The translations under genes and the position numbers were made by a program. The notes beneath the pieces were generated by a model. That model had not been told where the DNA came from and ran no database searches. It worked only from the letters and a program-made list of their open reading frames with translations. A DNA stretch of 64,000 nt. Source: Faecalibacterium duncaniae (GTDB taxonomy: Bacteria; Bacillota; Clostridia; Oscillospirales; Ruminococcaceae). The stretch spans positions 62,001 through 126,000 of the forward strand of contig NZ_CP048437.1 of the NCBI RefSeq assembly GCF_010509575.1, in the 5' to 3' direction. Position 1 is the first letter of the stretch. Each line of letters opens with the position of its first letter. This document shows, one piece after another, positions 52,344-60,701 of the stretch.

Positions 52344-52724
52344 ATGAAATGTGTCGTAGTCGATATGCGCAACAGGCTCTTTGGCGATGCGATATCGGGT
52401 TCCCTGCAGCACTTTGACTCAGGGTTCCGGGTCTACCAGACCGAAGGAACCGCTGCGGAGGATCTGTGTGTGGATACCCATGCCGATGTTCTTGTTGCAG
52501 AGGTCACGGCCTACCCGCCGTGGCGGCTGGAACAGCGGCTGGACCTGTGCCGGAGGCTGCGGCAGGGTCTGCCCGGCTGCCGGGTGGCGCTGGTGGTAGA
52601 TGAGGTGTGCGAGCCTCAACTGGCGGACCAGGTGCGGCGGGCGAAAAAGGACGGTCTGATCGACGGGTTCTTTTACAGCTCTGTCTCCTCCGACTATCTC
52701 TCTGCTATGATCGATGCCCTGTGA
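52344..52724 (+). CDS. Stand-alone receiver-like protein with Glu at the phospho-acceptor position
   Basis: 126 residues with a response-regulator receiver pattern. Residues 2-7 (KCVVVD) are strand 1 with the acidic residue. Residues 48-54 (DVLVAEV) are strand 3, where Glu53 stands at the usual Asp. Residues 80-88 (CRVALVVDE) are strand 4. The expected Lys after strand 5 is replaced (GFFYSSVS). No output domain is attached. Such pseudo-receivers cannot be phosphorylated in the normal way and may mimic the active state. ATG 52344 lies eight bases after AAAGGAGG. It begins 43 bases before the large surface gene and may be co-transcribed with it. The call rests on pattern, not on a database match. 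Confidence 0.55.
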   Translation: MKCVVVDMRNRLFGDAISGSLQHFDSGFRVYQTEGTAAEDLCVDTHADVLVAEVTAYPPWRLEQRLDLCRRLRQGLPGCRVALVVDEVCEPQLADQVRRAKKDGLIDGFFYSSVSSDYLSAMIDAL

Positions 52725-52767
52725 TCCCTTGAAACAAACAGCATGATTCTGGAAAGGAGCAACTACC

Positions 52768-55700
52768 ATGACGAACAAGAAACTGAAGATGGCGGCAATG
52801 TCCGTGGCCCTGACCGCCTGTGTGGCCGCAAGCCCTCTGGCAGCAAACGCAGATGCTCCGGAAGCAGCTCCGGAGAAAAAGGAGCCTGTGGCGGAGGAAA
52901 CCAAGAAAGAGGAAAACACCGCAGAACCTCAGGTCAATCAGGAAGCGAAAAACGCTCATGAGACCCTGAAGGATGCGGAAGTCAAATACAATAAAAACCC
53001 CACGACCAACCCTGACGGCTCCCAGAAGCTGGATGGCGTGATCGTGACCAACCCCGAGGGCAGCGGTGAGACCGGCGGTGAGACCAACCCCAACCCCAAC
53101 CCTAACCCCAACCCCGACAGCAGCGAGACCGACCCCAACCCCAACCCCGACAGCAGCGAGACCAAGCCCGGCGGCGAAACTGGCTCCGGTGAGACCGGCG
53201 GCGAAACCAACCCCAACCCCGGCAGCGGCGAGACCAACCCCAACCCCAACCCCGACAGCGGCGAGACCAACCCCAACCCTAACCCCGACAGCGGTGAGAC
53301 CGACCCCAACCCCAACCCCGGCTCCGGCGAGACTGGCTCCGGTGAGACCGGCGGCACGACTGATCCCGAGCAGAAAAAGCCCGAGGAAGTGGTGATCGGC
53401 ACCGCTGAAAAGACCGAGAAGTCCGAGACCAACGTGGAGACGAAACCCAACCCCGGCGCAGAGCCCATTGTGGACACCACCACCCCGCCCACTGTGGAGA
53501 AGAACCCGGACGGCTCCACCACCATCACCCAGCCCACCGTGACCCCCGGCAAGGAGACCACCACCACCACCGGCAGCGGCACGGCCACGGGCAATCTGAA
53601 CGAGAAAGAGGAAGAGGTTCCGAAAAAGAACATCGACCTGACGAAGGAGCTGGGCGAGAAACCGGACATCAGCTGGAATATTGAGAAGGGCGCTGACGCG
53701 GTCAACGGCTACAAAGTAGAGGATGTGACCAACTCTGAGGACGGCAACCAGCAGACCCTCAAGCTGAGGAAAGAGGAAAAAACCACCGCCGAGATGACCG
53801 CTGAAGACATCGCCAAGCTGGTGGATGCCGAAAAGCCCACGGTGAACCCCGACGGCACCTATACCCTCACCCGGACCGAGACCATTCTGGACGCAGAGGG
53901 CAACCCCCAGACCCGCACCACCTACATCACCATTCAGGACAACAAGGTCACCACCAAAACCACCACCGAGCTGACCATCACCCGGCAAAAGGCAGAGCAG
54001 GATGGCAGTGAATCGTTCAGAGACGAGGTGACATACCCCAGTATCCAGATCAAGGATGGCGACAAAGTGGTTGAGACCATTCAGCCCGAGGATCTGGAAA
54101 AGATGCTCAAGGGTACAGGGGCGGATGACGGAATCCATTACACCGCACCGGACGGCAAGGAGTACGTTATTCAGGTTGGCCCCGAAAGCGAAGGAACGCC
54201 GCTGAGCAACGCAGAGATCGTTGACAGACTGAAAAAAGATGGCAACAAGAACTACGAACTGGGTGCGGACGGCGAGATCTACTACACCACCCCGCACAAG
54301 GAGAAAGTTAAGCTGGACGTAACACAGAACGAGCTTCTCCGCCGGAGCCTCACTTATAAAGTGACTCTGAAGACCACGGAGAAGGGCGACCCGGGAACCG
54401 CCGGTGAGCAGACCGCCACGGAAAACGCCAAGAGAGATGCCACCCGGGATGCCCTGACCAAGGCAGTGGACAAGTTGGGCATTGAGGACACGGCTACCGC
54501 CAGCCAGCTGAAGGCAAAAATCAGCGGCCTGACCATTACGCAGGAGCAGCTGGACAAGGGCGGCACCTTTGAGGTGACATTGGAAGACGGCACAAAATAC
54601 ACCCTGACCTACAGCGCCGCTGAGGTAACGGTTACGCCCGGCACCCCCACAACGGAAAAGCCCGACATCAGTAACCCTGAGAACGTTAAGGACGTGAAGG
54701 ACCATACCGTCACCGGCACGGCGTATGTGACAAAAGGCACCATCAGCTGGACTGAAACGGGTAAGGACGGCGAGTATACCGTGACCACAGGCGATGCCAG
54801 CGTGCTCAATGTGCCGGAGGAAGCGAAGAAAAACTATGATGCCGACGGAAACTTCCTCGGTTATACGCTTACCTCCACGGATAATGAGGGAAATACAGTT
54901 ACCACGACCTACACCATCACCTCCGGCAATACTTCCAGCATGACGGATGAACAGCGGAAGGAACTGGCTGTGCAGGCCCTGATGAAAGAAAAAGGATTCT
55001 CGACACAGGCAGAACTGGAAGCCGCAGGCTATACCAACATCCGTCTTGTTGGGGATGCTTCCACCGTGACGTGGACTGTGACCCAAACCACCCAGAAAAA
55101 GACCGATAAAACGGATAAACTGGATGAAACGATCCGATATGACGGCGACAAGAATTGGACAATTGCAGAGGACGGCAGCACCCTGACCTACGGCGACGAT
55201 GTCTATGAAATGAAGGACGGCAAATTCACCCGTACTGCAATCGAGGACGGCAAAACGGTCACCTATACCGCTACGGAACAGACTCAGACGAATGAAGAGC
55301 TGACTGACGATGAAGCCAGGGAAATGCTGGCAAAGAGGTTTGAGGTTAATGCCGATGACATTAAGCTGAACGGAAACACCGCCACCTTTACGAAGGACGG
55401 TGCCCCTGTTACGGTTGACTGCGCCAACCTGAAAAAGCGCACCCTGAAGATCGAACGCAGCGAGGCTGCATCGGTGCAGAAGACTGTGGTGGTCACGGAC
55501 GAGGCAACTCTGAATGCAGCCTATGAGGAACTGTGGGACGAGATCGTGGCGAAAAAGAAAGGGCTTGGAAAAGACGAGACCCTCTTTGTCGGTGACATTG
55601 AGATCACGGATACGGGCGAGGCCGTCAAGACGGAGGTCATTAAGTATATCAGGACAAAAGTCACGCAGGCTGATATGACCCCGGAGCAGCTGAAGGAAGC

Positions 55701-57399
55701 CCTGAAGAAACAGGCCGAGGCCGCAAAGACGCATATGGTCAAGGTCAATGAAGGAACCAAGTACGAGGAAACGCTGCCCAACTACTACGCTGGCGATAAG
55801 GCAGACATCTACTACAAGACAAAGGACGGCCAGCGATTAGAATGGTATCAGGTCGAAAAGGATAAGAACGGTTATTATTACTTGCAGTGGAACGGTGGTT
55901 TCGACTGGGAGAAGGTGTATGTCGAGAAGGTGGAAGTAAAGCCCACCAACATCAAGCACCTTGACCTTGCATCCGGCGCACAGCTGGAGAAGCAGGACGG
56001 CACATCCACGGATTGCGTGCTGGTCAACCCGACCCTGAAGTGGAACTACGAGGCCGATAAGCTGGTGGATAATGACCCGAGCAACACAGACGTGGGTCTG
56101 GACAGCAAGATCAGCTTTGACAACGAAGGTGGAAAGGGCCCGGGCCACTACGAGTACGAGCGCGGCGAGAACAATAATCCGAACCAGAGTGCTTTCTACA
56201 AGGTCACCGGTACGGTGGTCTACGATGTGGTGAAGGAAAACGGAAAGGTCAAGCTGTTTGGAAGTAGTAATGCAGCCTTCAATGCCTATCTGGAAGAAAC
56301 CGGTCAGACGGAGACGTACCGGAACCTTGGCTGGTGGGAGAAGAAAGCATTCAGAGAGAAGATCAAGCAGACCTACATTGTGGAGATCGGGTCTTCCGAT
56401 TCCAACCCCAACAGCCCGAGTGGCTATCAGGTCTACACCCAGAGCGCCGACATGACTGCCTATGGTTATATGACCCGGGATGCCAACACCTGCATCAACC
56501 GGACCTACAAACGGCAGGACGGTACTTGGGAGTACGTCGGCGGCTACGACCTGATGATCTCCAAGCTGGTTCAGACGAAAGAAGGCAAGGTGGTGGGCGA
56601 GACCGAATCCAAGGTCAAAAACATCTTTGCTCCCCTCAGCATCCGCACGTCGACAGACTACACCCACCGCAGCATGAAGCTCACCCAGATGACCACCGTG
56701 ACTACTCAGCAAACAGAGGAAAAGAGAACGGATTTGGGCGGCAGTCAGGAGACGGTAAAGTACCTGTATGATCAGGAGATGACCGAAACCCCCATTACCA
56801 AGGAGAATAAGGTCGAAGGCACCGGTAAAGGCCACTACAAGAGCTTTACCAACCTGATCCGGAACATCTTTAACGGTGAGGGCACAGGCACCGTGGAAGG
56901 CGGCTTTATCAAGTACGAGTACCACACCGAGAAGGACAAGGAAGGCAACCCCGTGCCGTTTGAGGCAGACAAGATGGTAGTGACCACCAAGCAGGATGCG
57001 GAAGTGCACTACACCTTTACCTCTCAGGAGAGCCGGGATGTGTGGATCAAGGGCTACACCCAGACCGTGGTGCCGCCCGTGAACCCCGGCCCCGATTCCC
57101 CCGAGCTGCCGCCGGTGGAGGACGCAAAGCCCGCCACCGCCCCGGCCCCCGCCCCCGAGAACCCGGTGCTGCCCGTGGTGCAGGATGCAAGACCTGACCC
57201 CGCCCCCACTCCGGCTCCCACTCCGGCCCCCGCTCCTGAGACCCCGGTGCTCCCGGCGGTGCAGGATGCCAAGCTGATCCAGACCGGCACCAGCGGCTGG
57301 CTGGCAGACCTGATGCTGGGCGCAGGCATGGTGCTGTCTGCAGCGGGATATTGGATGGAGCGCAAGCGCAAGGCCATGTTCTACAAGTCCCAGCACTGA
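52768..57399 (+). CDS. Large cell-surface protein with Asn-Pro repeats and LIQTG sorting signal
   Basis: 1543 residues. A signal peptide (KLKMAAMSVALTACVAASPLAANA) is followed by acidic residues. Residues 98-205 are repeats of NPNPNPDSGET and GSGETGGETN type. The middle (about 280-1000) carries several related beta-rich blocks, e.g. YTLTRTETILDAEGNPQT and YTVTTGDASVLNVPEE, rich in Thr. A C-terminal region (1000-1440) differs, with LGWWEKKAFREKIKQTYIVE. A Pro-rich stalk then leads to LIQTGTSGWLADLMLGAGMV and a basic tail RKRKAMF, a sortase sorting signal. It is anchored to the wall and probably acts as an adhesin or exopolymer. ATG 52768 follows GGAAAGGAGC. Confidence 0.82.
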   Translation: MTNKKLKMAAMSVALTACVAASPLAANADAPEAAPEKKEPVAEETKKEENTAEPQVNQEAKNAHETLKDAEVKYNKNPTTNPDGSQKLDGVIVTNPEGSGETGGETNPNPNPNPNPDSSETDPNPNPDSSETKPGGETGSGETGGETNPNPGSGETNPNPNPDSGETNPNPNPDSGETDPNPNPGSGETGSGETGGTTDPEQKKPEEVVIGTAEKTEKSETNVETKPNPGAEPIVDTTTPPTVEKNPDGSTTITQPTVTPGKETTTTTGSGTATGNLNEKEEEVPKKNIDLTKELGEKPDISWNIEKGADAVNGYKVEDVTNSEDGNQQTLKLRKEEKTTAEMTAEDIAKLVDAEKPTVNPDGTYTLTRTETILDAEGNPQTRTTYITIQDNKVTTKTTTELTITRQKAEQDGSESFRDEVTYPSIQIKDGDKVVETIQPEDLEKMLKGTGADDGIHYTAPDGKEYVIQVGPESEGTPLSNAEIVDRLKKDGNKNYELGADGEIYYTTPHKEKVKLDVTQNELLRRSLTYKVTLKTTEKGDPGTAGEQTATENAKRDATRDALTKAVDKLGIEDTATASQLKAKISGLTITQEQLDKGGTFEVTLEDGTKYTLTYSAAEVTVTPGTPTTEKPDISNPENVKDVKDHTVTGTAYVTKGTISWTETGKDGEYTVTTGDASVLNVPEEAKKNYDADGNFLGYTLTSTDNEGNTVTTTYTITSGNTSSMTDEQRKELAVQALMKEKGFSTQAELEAAGYTNIRLVGDASTVTWTVTQTTQKKTDKTDKLDETIRYDGDKNWTIAEDGSTLTYGDDVYEMKDGKFTRTAIEDGKTVTYTATEQTQTNEELTDDEAREMLAKRFEVNADDIKLNGNTATFTKDGAPVTVDCANLKKRTLKIERSEAASVQKTVVVTDEATLNAAYEELWDEIVAKKKGLGKDETLFVGDIEITDTGEAVKTEVIKYIRTKVTQADMTPEQLKEALKKQAEAAKTHMVKVNEGTKYEETLPNYYAGDKADIYYKTKDGQRLEWYQVEKDKNGYYYLQWNGGFDWEKVYVEKVEVKPTNIKHLDLASGAQLEKQDGTSTDCVLVNPTLKWNYEADKLVDNDPSNTDVGLDSKISFDNEGGKGPGHYEYERGENNNPNQSAFYKVTGTVVYDVVKENGKVKLFGSSNAAFNAYLEETGQTETYRNLGWWEKKAFREKIKQTYIVEIGSSDSNPNSPSGYQVYTQSADMTAYGYMTRDANTCINRTYKRQDGTWEYVGGYDLMISKLVQTKEGKVVGETESKVKNIFAPLSIRTSTDYTHRSMKLTQMTTVTTQQTEEKRTDLGGSQETVKYLYDQEMTETPITKENKVEGTGKGHYKSFTNLIRNIFNGEGTGTVEGGFIKYEYHTEKDKEGNPVPFEADKMVVTTKQDAEVHYTFTSQESRDVWIKGYTQTVVPPVNPGPDSPELPPVEDAKPATAPAPAPENPVLPVVQDARPDPAPTPAPTPAPAPETPVLPAVQDAKLIQTGTSGWLADLMLGAGMVLSAAGYWMERKRKAMFYKSQH

Positions 57400-57706
57400 A
57401 CCCCAACCCCCAAAGGCCCCGGGCAAACGCCCCGCTGACCCTTTGGGCCATGCATCACATTCCTTTGTAATCCCCCCAAAAGTTACTTCCCAGAATCTTT
57501 TGTTGATCGCTATCCCCTGAGGCAGCGGGCCCGCACGCCGCTGTCTCGCCCCGGAGGGTCCCGCAAGCCCTCCGGGGCTTTTTTTGTTGGCCGCATGGCC
57601 CGTTCCGGCAGAAAAAAACAGGGCTGCTCCACATCTCTGCGGGGCAGTCCTGTCTGGCTGCGCGGGGTCGGCGCACGGGCTTCCGGGGTTTCCGGAAGGG
57701 TGCGGC
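57400..57706. other. Gap between surface protein and marR-type gene
   Basis: 307 bases without a gene. It holds an imperfect hairpin at about 57410-57448 (CCAAAGG...CCTTTGG) and the strong terminator at 57548-57585. Nothing else was recognised. Confidence 0.6.
57548..57585 (+). terminator. Terminator of the surface protein gene
   Basis: GCCCCGGAGGG pairs with CCCTCCGGGGC (57568-57578), then seven T. Confidence 0.85.
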
Positions 57707-58186
57707 TCAGCGCGCGGTTTTCTTTTCCTCCGGAGCCTCCGGGTTGTTTTCCAGGTTCAGCTCGGGCATCAGCTCGTTGCTGATGATGGTCAGCATCTGT
57801 TCCAGCTTCTTCACGTCCTCTTTGGGAAAGCGCTTGTTCACCCGCTGGACCACCGTGCTCAGGTAGGAGTAGCTGATGTTGTAGTAGTCGATATACTTCT
57901 GGGTGGGCCGCAGGTGATACTCCCGGCGGTCGGTGGTGGACTGGATCTTTTCCACATAGCCCTTGCGCACCAGCGAGCCGATCTTATACGCCGCGTTGGG
58001 GGTGGAGATCTGCATCATCCGGGAAAACTCCGCAATGGTGGGCTCCCCCATGGCCATAATGCCCTCCATGCAAAAGGATTCCACCGTGGTCAGGGTCGCC
58101 TCACGGGTGGCAAAGCGCTGGAACACGTTCTGGTAGAAATGGAGCTTGAACTTGGTATAGACATCGTTGAATGCTTTTTCCAGCAT
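57707..58186 (-). CDS. MarR-family transcriptional regulator
   Basis: 159 residues, winged HTH with long helices at both ends. The HTH region is EPTIAEFSRMMQISTPNAAYKIGSLVRKGYVEKIQ and the wing STTDRREYHLRPTQ, as in MarR proteins (the DRR in the wing is typical). The start at ATG 58184-58186 follows GAGAGACC. It lies 40 bases after the NhaC antiporter stop and runs the same way, so it may be in its transcript, or control it. The ligand is unknown. Confidence 0.88.
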   Translation of the reverse strand: MLEKAFNDVYTKFKLHFYQNVFQRFATREATLTTVESFCMEGIMAMGEPTIAEFSRMMQISTPNAAYKIGSLVRKGYVEKIQSTTDRREYHLRPTQKYIDYYNISYSYLSTVVQRVNKRFPKEDVKKLEQMLTIISNELMPELNLENNPEAPEEKKTAR

Positions 58187-58226
58187 GGTACGGTCTCTCT
58201 TCGAACACTCAATTTCCTTTAGTATA

Positions 58227-59858
58227 TCACGCTTTGGCCTTTTTGCCCAGCTTTACGCGCAGAATGTTCAGCACCACCAGCTCCAGCACAATGGCAACGC
58301 CCAGCAGGATCAACGAGGTCCACAGGCTGGCGCTGCTGCCCAGGAACATCTGGGTCAGGCCGGTGATCACATAGCACGCGGCGGAACAGGATGCGGCGGT
58401 AATGGCGTAGGGCAGCTGGGTGGAAACATGGTTCACATGGCTGCAATGCGCACCGGCAGAGGCCATGATGGTGGTGTCGGAAATGGGAGAGCAGTGGTCG
58501 CCGCACACAGCGCCGGACAGGCAGGCCGCAATGGAGACCACCAGCATCTCGCCCTGCGGGAAAGCGTGGCAGACGATGGGGATCAGGATGGAGAAGGTGC
58601 CCCAGGAGGTGCCGGTGGCAAAGGCCAGGAACACCGCCACCAGGAAGATGATGACCGGCAGCAGGTTGGCAACGTAATATTTTGCACCCAGCAGGTTGGT
58701 CATGCCGGAAAGCGTCCAGGCCAGGGTCAGGATCAGCATGGGGCTGACCATGGCCTTGAAGCCCTCGGGGATGCAGGCGGCAAAATCCTGGAACGTCATC
58801 ACGCTGCGGACACGGTAGAACACAAAGGTGAACATCAGGGCAATGCTGCTGCCCAGCACCAGACCGGCGGAGGCGTTGCAGTCGGAGAAGGCGGTGATGA
58901 AGTCCACGCCCTCAAAGAAGCCGCCGGTGTAGATCAGGCCAAGGATGCAGGCCGCGATCAGCACCAGCACCGGAGCCACCAGATCAATGACATGGCCGTG
59001 GGCATCGTCCCCGGCATCCACATCGTCGCCGTAGGGGCGGTCAGCCGTGGTGAAAAGGTCACCGGCCCGGGCGTTGTCCTCGTGCTGCTTCATGGAGCAG
59101 TAGTCCGTGCCCGTGAAGATGAGGAACAGGCTCATCACAATGGTCAGCAGGGCGTAATAGTTGTAGGGAATGGTGCGCAGGAACATGGTAAAGCCGTTGA
59201 TGCCGGAGCCTTCCGGCACGCTGGAGGTAACGGCGGCGGCCCAGCTGGACACCGGCGCAATGATGCAGATGGGCGCGGCGGTGGAATCAATGAGGTAGGC
59301 CAGCTTTGCGCGGGAGACCTTCTGCCGGTCGGTCACGGGGCGCATCACAGAGCCAACGGTCAGGCAGTTGAAGTAGTCGTCCACAAAAATGAGCATGCCC
59401 AGAATCAGGGTGGCAAACTGCGCCCCGGCCCGGGTGTGGATGTGGGTGGAGGCCCAGCGGCCAAAGGCGGCGCTGCCGCCGGCCTTGTTCATCAGGGCCA
59501 CCAGAATGCCCAGCATCACCAGAAAGACCAGAATGCCCACGTTGCTGCTGTCAGAGAGCTTGGCGACCATGCCGCCGTCCTCGTTGAAGAACAGGGTGGT
59601 GACCGCCAGCTCCAGGTTGCCGTTGGCAAAGAGCAGCGCGCCGGTGGCAATGCCCACCAGCAGGGAGGTGTAGACCTCCTTGGTGTTCAGGGCCAGCACA
59701 ATGGCCACCACCGGCGGCAGCAGGGATAGCATGGAGCTGTACACCGCGGGGGTGTAGCTGGCCGGGTCGGCAATGGTGCCGGGGGTGGCTGCGGTGCACC
59801 ACAGCAGCAGGGCAAACACCAGCAGTGCCCCCACCCAGGAGAGATTTGTCTTTTTCAT
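58227..59858 (-). CDS. NhaC-family Na+/H+ antiporter
   Basis: 543 residues with roughly 12 membrane helices. LSWVGALLVFALLLW starts span 1. The family motifs ALNTKEVYTSLLVGI, FVDDYFNCLTVGSVMRPVTD and SFCGDHCSPI-type AVCGDHCSPISDTTIMAS are all present. The loop DVDAGDDAHGHVIDL joins the two halves. It likely expels Na+ or takes up an amine or organic acid; NhaC-family substrate range is broad. ATG 59858 follows GTGAGG. It precedes the MarR-type gene by 40 bases. Confidence 0.88.
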   Translation of the reverse strand: MKKTNLSWVGALLVFALLLWCTAATPGTIADPASYTPAVYSSMLSLLPPVVAIVLALNTKEVYTSLLVGIATGALLFANGNLELAVTTLFFNEDGGMVAKLSDSSNVGILVFLVMLGILVALMNKAGGSAAFGRWASTHIHTRAGAQFATLILGMLIFVDDYFNCLTVGSVMRPVTDRQKVSRAKLAYLIDSTAAPICIIAPVSSWAAAVTSSVPEGSGINGFTMFLRTIPYNYYALLTIVMSLFLIFTGTDYCSMKQHEDNARAGDLFTTADRPYGDDVDAGDDAHGHVIDLVAPVLVLIAACILGLIYTGGFFEGVDFITAFSDCNASAGLVLGSSIALMFTFVFYRVRSVMTFQDFAACIPEGFKAMVSPMLILTLAWTLSGMTNLLGAKYYVANLLPVIIFLVAVFLAFATGTSWGTFSILIPIVCHAFPQGEMLVVSIAACLSGAVCGDHCSPISDTTIMASAGAHCSHVNHVSTQLPYAITAASCSAACYVITGLTQMFLGSSASLWTSLILLGVAIVLELVVLNILRVKLGKKAKA

Positions 59859-59860
59859 AA

Positions 59861-60136
59861 ATGATTCCTCACTTGATTTTTTGTCCCGGCCCGGGGCAGA
59901 CTATCCCTATTGCAAACGGAAAGGGGGCCGCCGCCACGCCGGATTATAAAGCGCTGTATTTTGAGCTGTTCCGCGCCAACGAACAGGCCATCCGCCTGCT
60001 GACCGCCGCCCAGCAAAAGGCGGAAGCGCAGGTGATGGAAGAGGACAGAGAGCCGCTGTATGTGCACGGCCAGCCTGCCCACAATGCCAAAGGCTCCCCC
60101 TTTGGGGGAGCTGGCAGCGCCAACGGCGCTGACTGA
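59861..60136 (+). CDS. Small helical protein whose C-terminus is supplied by a repeat element
   Basis: The core YKALYFELFRANEQAIRLLT, followed by AQQKAEAQVMEED (about residues 29-62), resembles small helical proteins common in Firmicutes and their phages. The frame then runs into the half repeat at 60092 and ends in repeat-coded residues GSPFGGAGSANGAD. The start is unsure: the ATG at 59861 overlaps the RBS of the NhaC gene on the other strand, and a TTG at about 59910 is possible. No good RBS is seen. It may be a truncated gene. Function unknown. Confidence 0.45.
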   Translation: MIPHLIFCPGPGQTIPIANGKGAAATPDYKALYFELFRANEQAIRLLTAAQQKAEAQVMEEDREPLYVHGQPAHNAKGSPFGGAGSANGAD

Positions 60137-60143
60137 GAGGGCG
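60092..60143. repeat. Half copy of the inverted-repeat element, copy i
   Basis: Right arm only: GGCTCCCCCTTTGGGGGAGC, then CAACGGCGCTGACTGAGAGGGC. It is nearly identical to the right arm of copy a. Confidence 0.75.
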
Positions 60144-60149
60144 AGGCCG

Positions 60150-60536
60150 TTACCCCTTTTTGCTCTCTGCCTTTGCGGCAAACTTGGCGTTGTTGATGAT
60201 GAACCGCTCGTGCACGCCGCCGCCCACGGGGCCTTTCTCGTCGTGCAGGGAGACCTTGAACACCAGCTTGCGGCCCTCCACAGCGGTCAGCTCGCTCTCG
60301 CAGGTCACGGTCATGCCCACAGGGGTGGGGGCGCTGTGCTCCAGCTCCAGCCGGGTGCCCACGGTGCCACAGCCCTCGTCCAGCGCGGCGGCAACGCTCA
60401 TCCAGCAGGTCTTTTCGGCCAGTGCCACCAGCGCGGGGGTGGCAAACACGTCCAGCGTGCCGCTGCCCATGGTCTTTGCGGTGTTCTCGGAAGTAACGGC
60501 GACACTCTGCTCGCCGCGGATTCCAGCTTCCAACAT
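60150..60536 (-). CDS. FlK-like thioesterase (hotdog fold)
   Basis: 128 residues. The pattern VTSENTAKTMGSGTLDVFATPALVALAEKT, with the Thr and Glu of the FlK/fluoroacetyl-CoA thioesterase group, is followed by VGTRLELEHSAPTPVGMTVT containing the catalytic His (LEHSAPTP). The C-terminus is VHERFIINNAKF. It hydrolyses an acyl-CoA, probably one that is toxic or stalled; the exact substrate is unknown. An ATG at 60536 has a modest AAGGATG upstream. It is not clearly linked to its neighbours. Confidence 0.85.
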   Translation of the reverse strand: MLEAGIRGEQSVAVTSENTAKTMGSGTLDVFATPALVALAEKTCWMSVAAALDEGCGTVGTRLELEHSAPTPVGMTVTCESELTAVEGRKLVFKVSLHDEKGPVGGGVHERFIINNAKFAAKAESKKG

Positions 60537-60701
60537 AAAAATACATCCTTTCCAGATGCCCGAAGGCGAAAATTTAGAAATACATTGTTAGAATACCACA
60601 CTTTTGGCACAGATGCACCTGTTTGGGCGTTTTTTTCTGCAAATCTCTTTCTGTTTGGCGCAATTTGCGGTATCATTGGCCCGAAAGGGATGGAAAAAAA
60701 C

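Noticed and set aside
53060..53360. Direct repeats that could look like a CRISPR array
   Set aside because: The repeats are in frame within the surface protein, of 20-35 bases with near-identical units and no unique spacers; no cas genes are present.
52705..55734. A 1009-codon open frame antisense to the large surface protein
   Set aside because: It lies opposite a gene with signal peptide, repeats and sorting signal. The antisense frame shows odd composition (runs of Val, Gly and Leu) and no family; its openness follows from codon bias of the sense strand.
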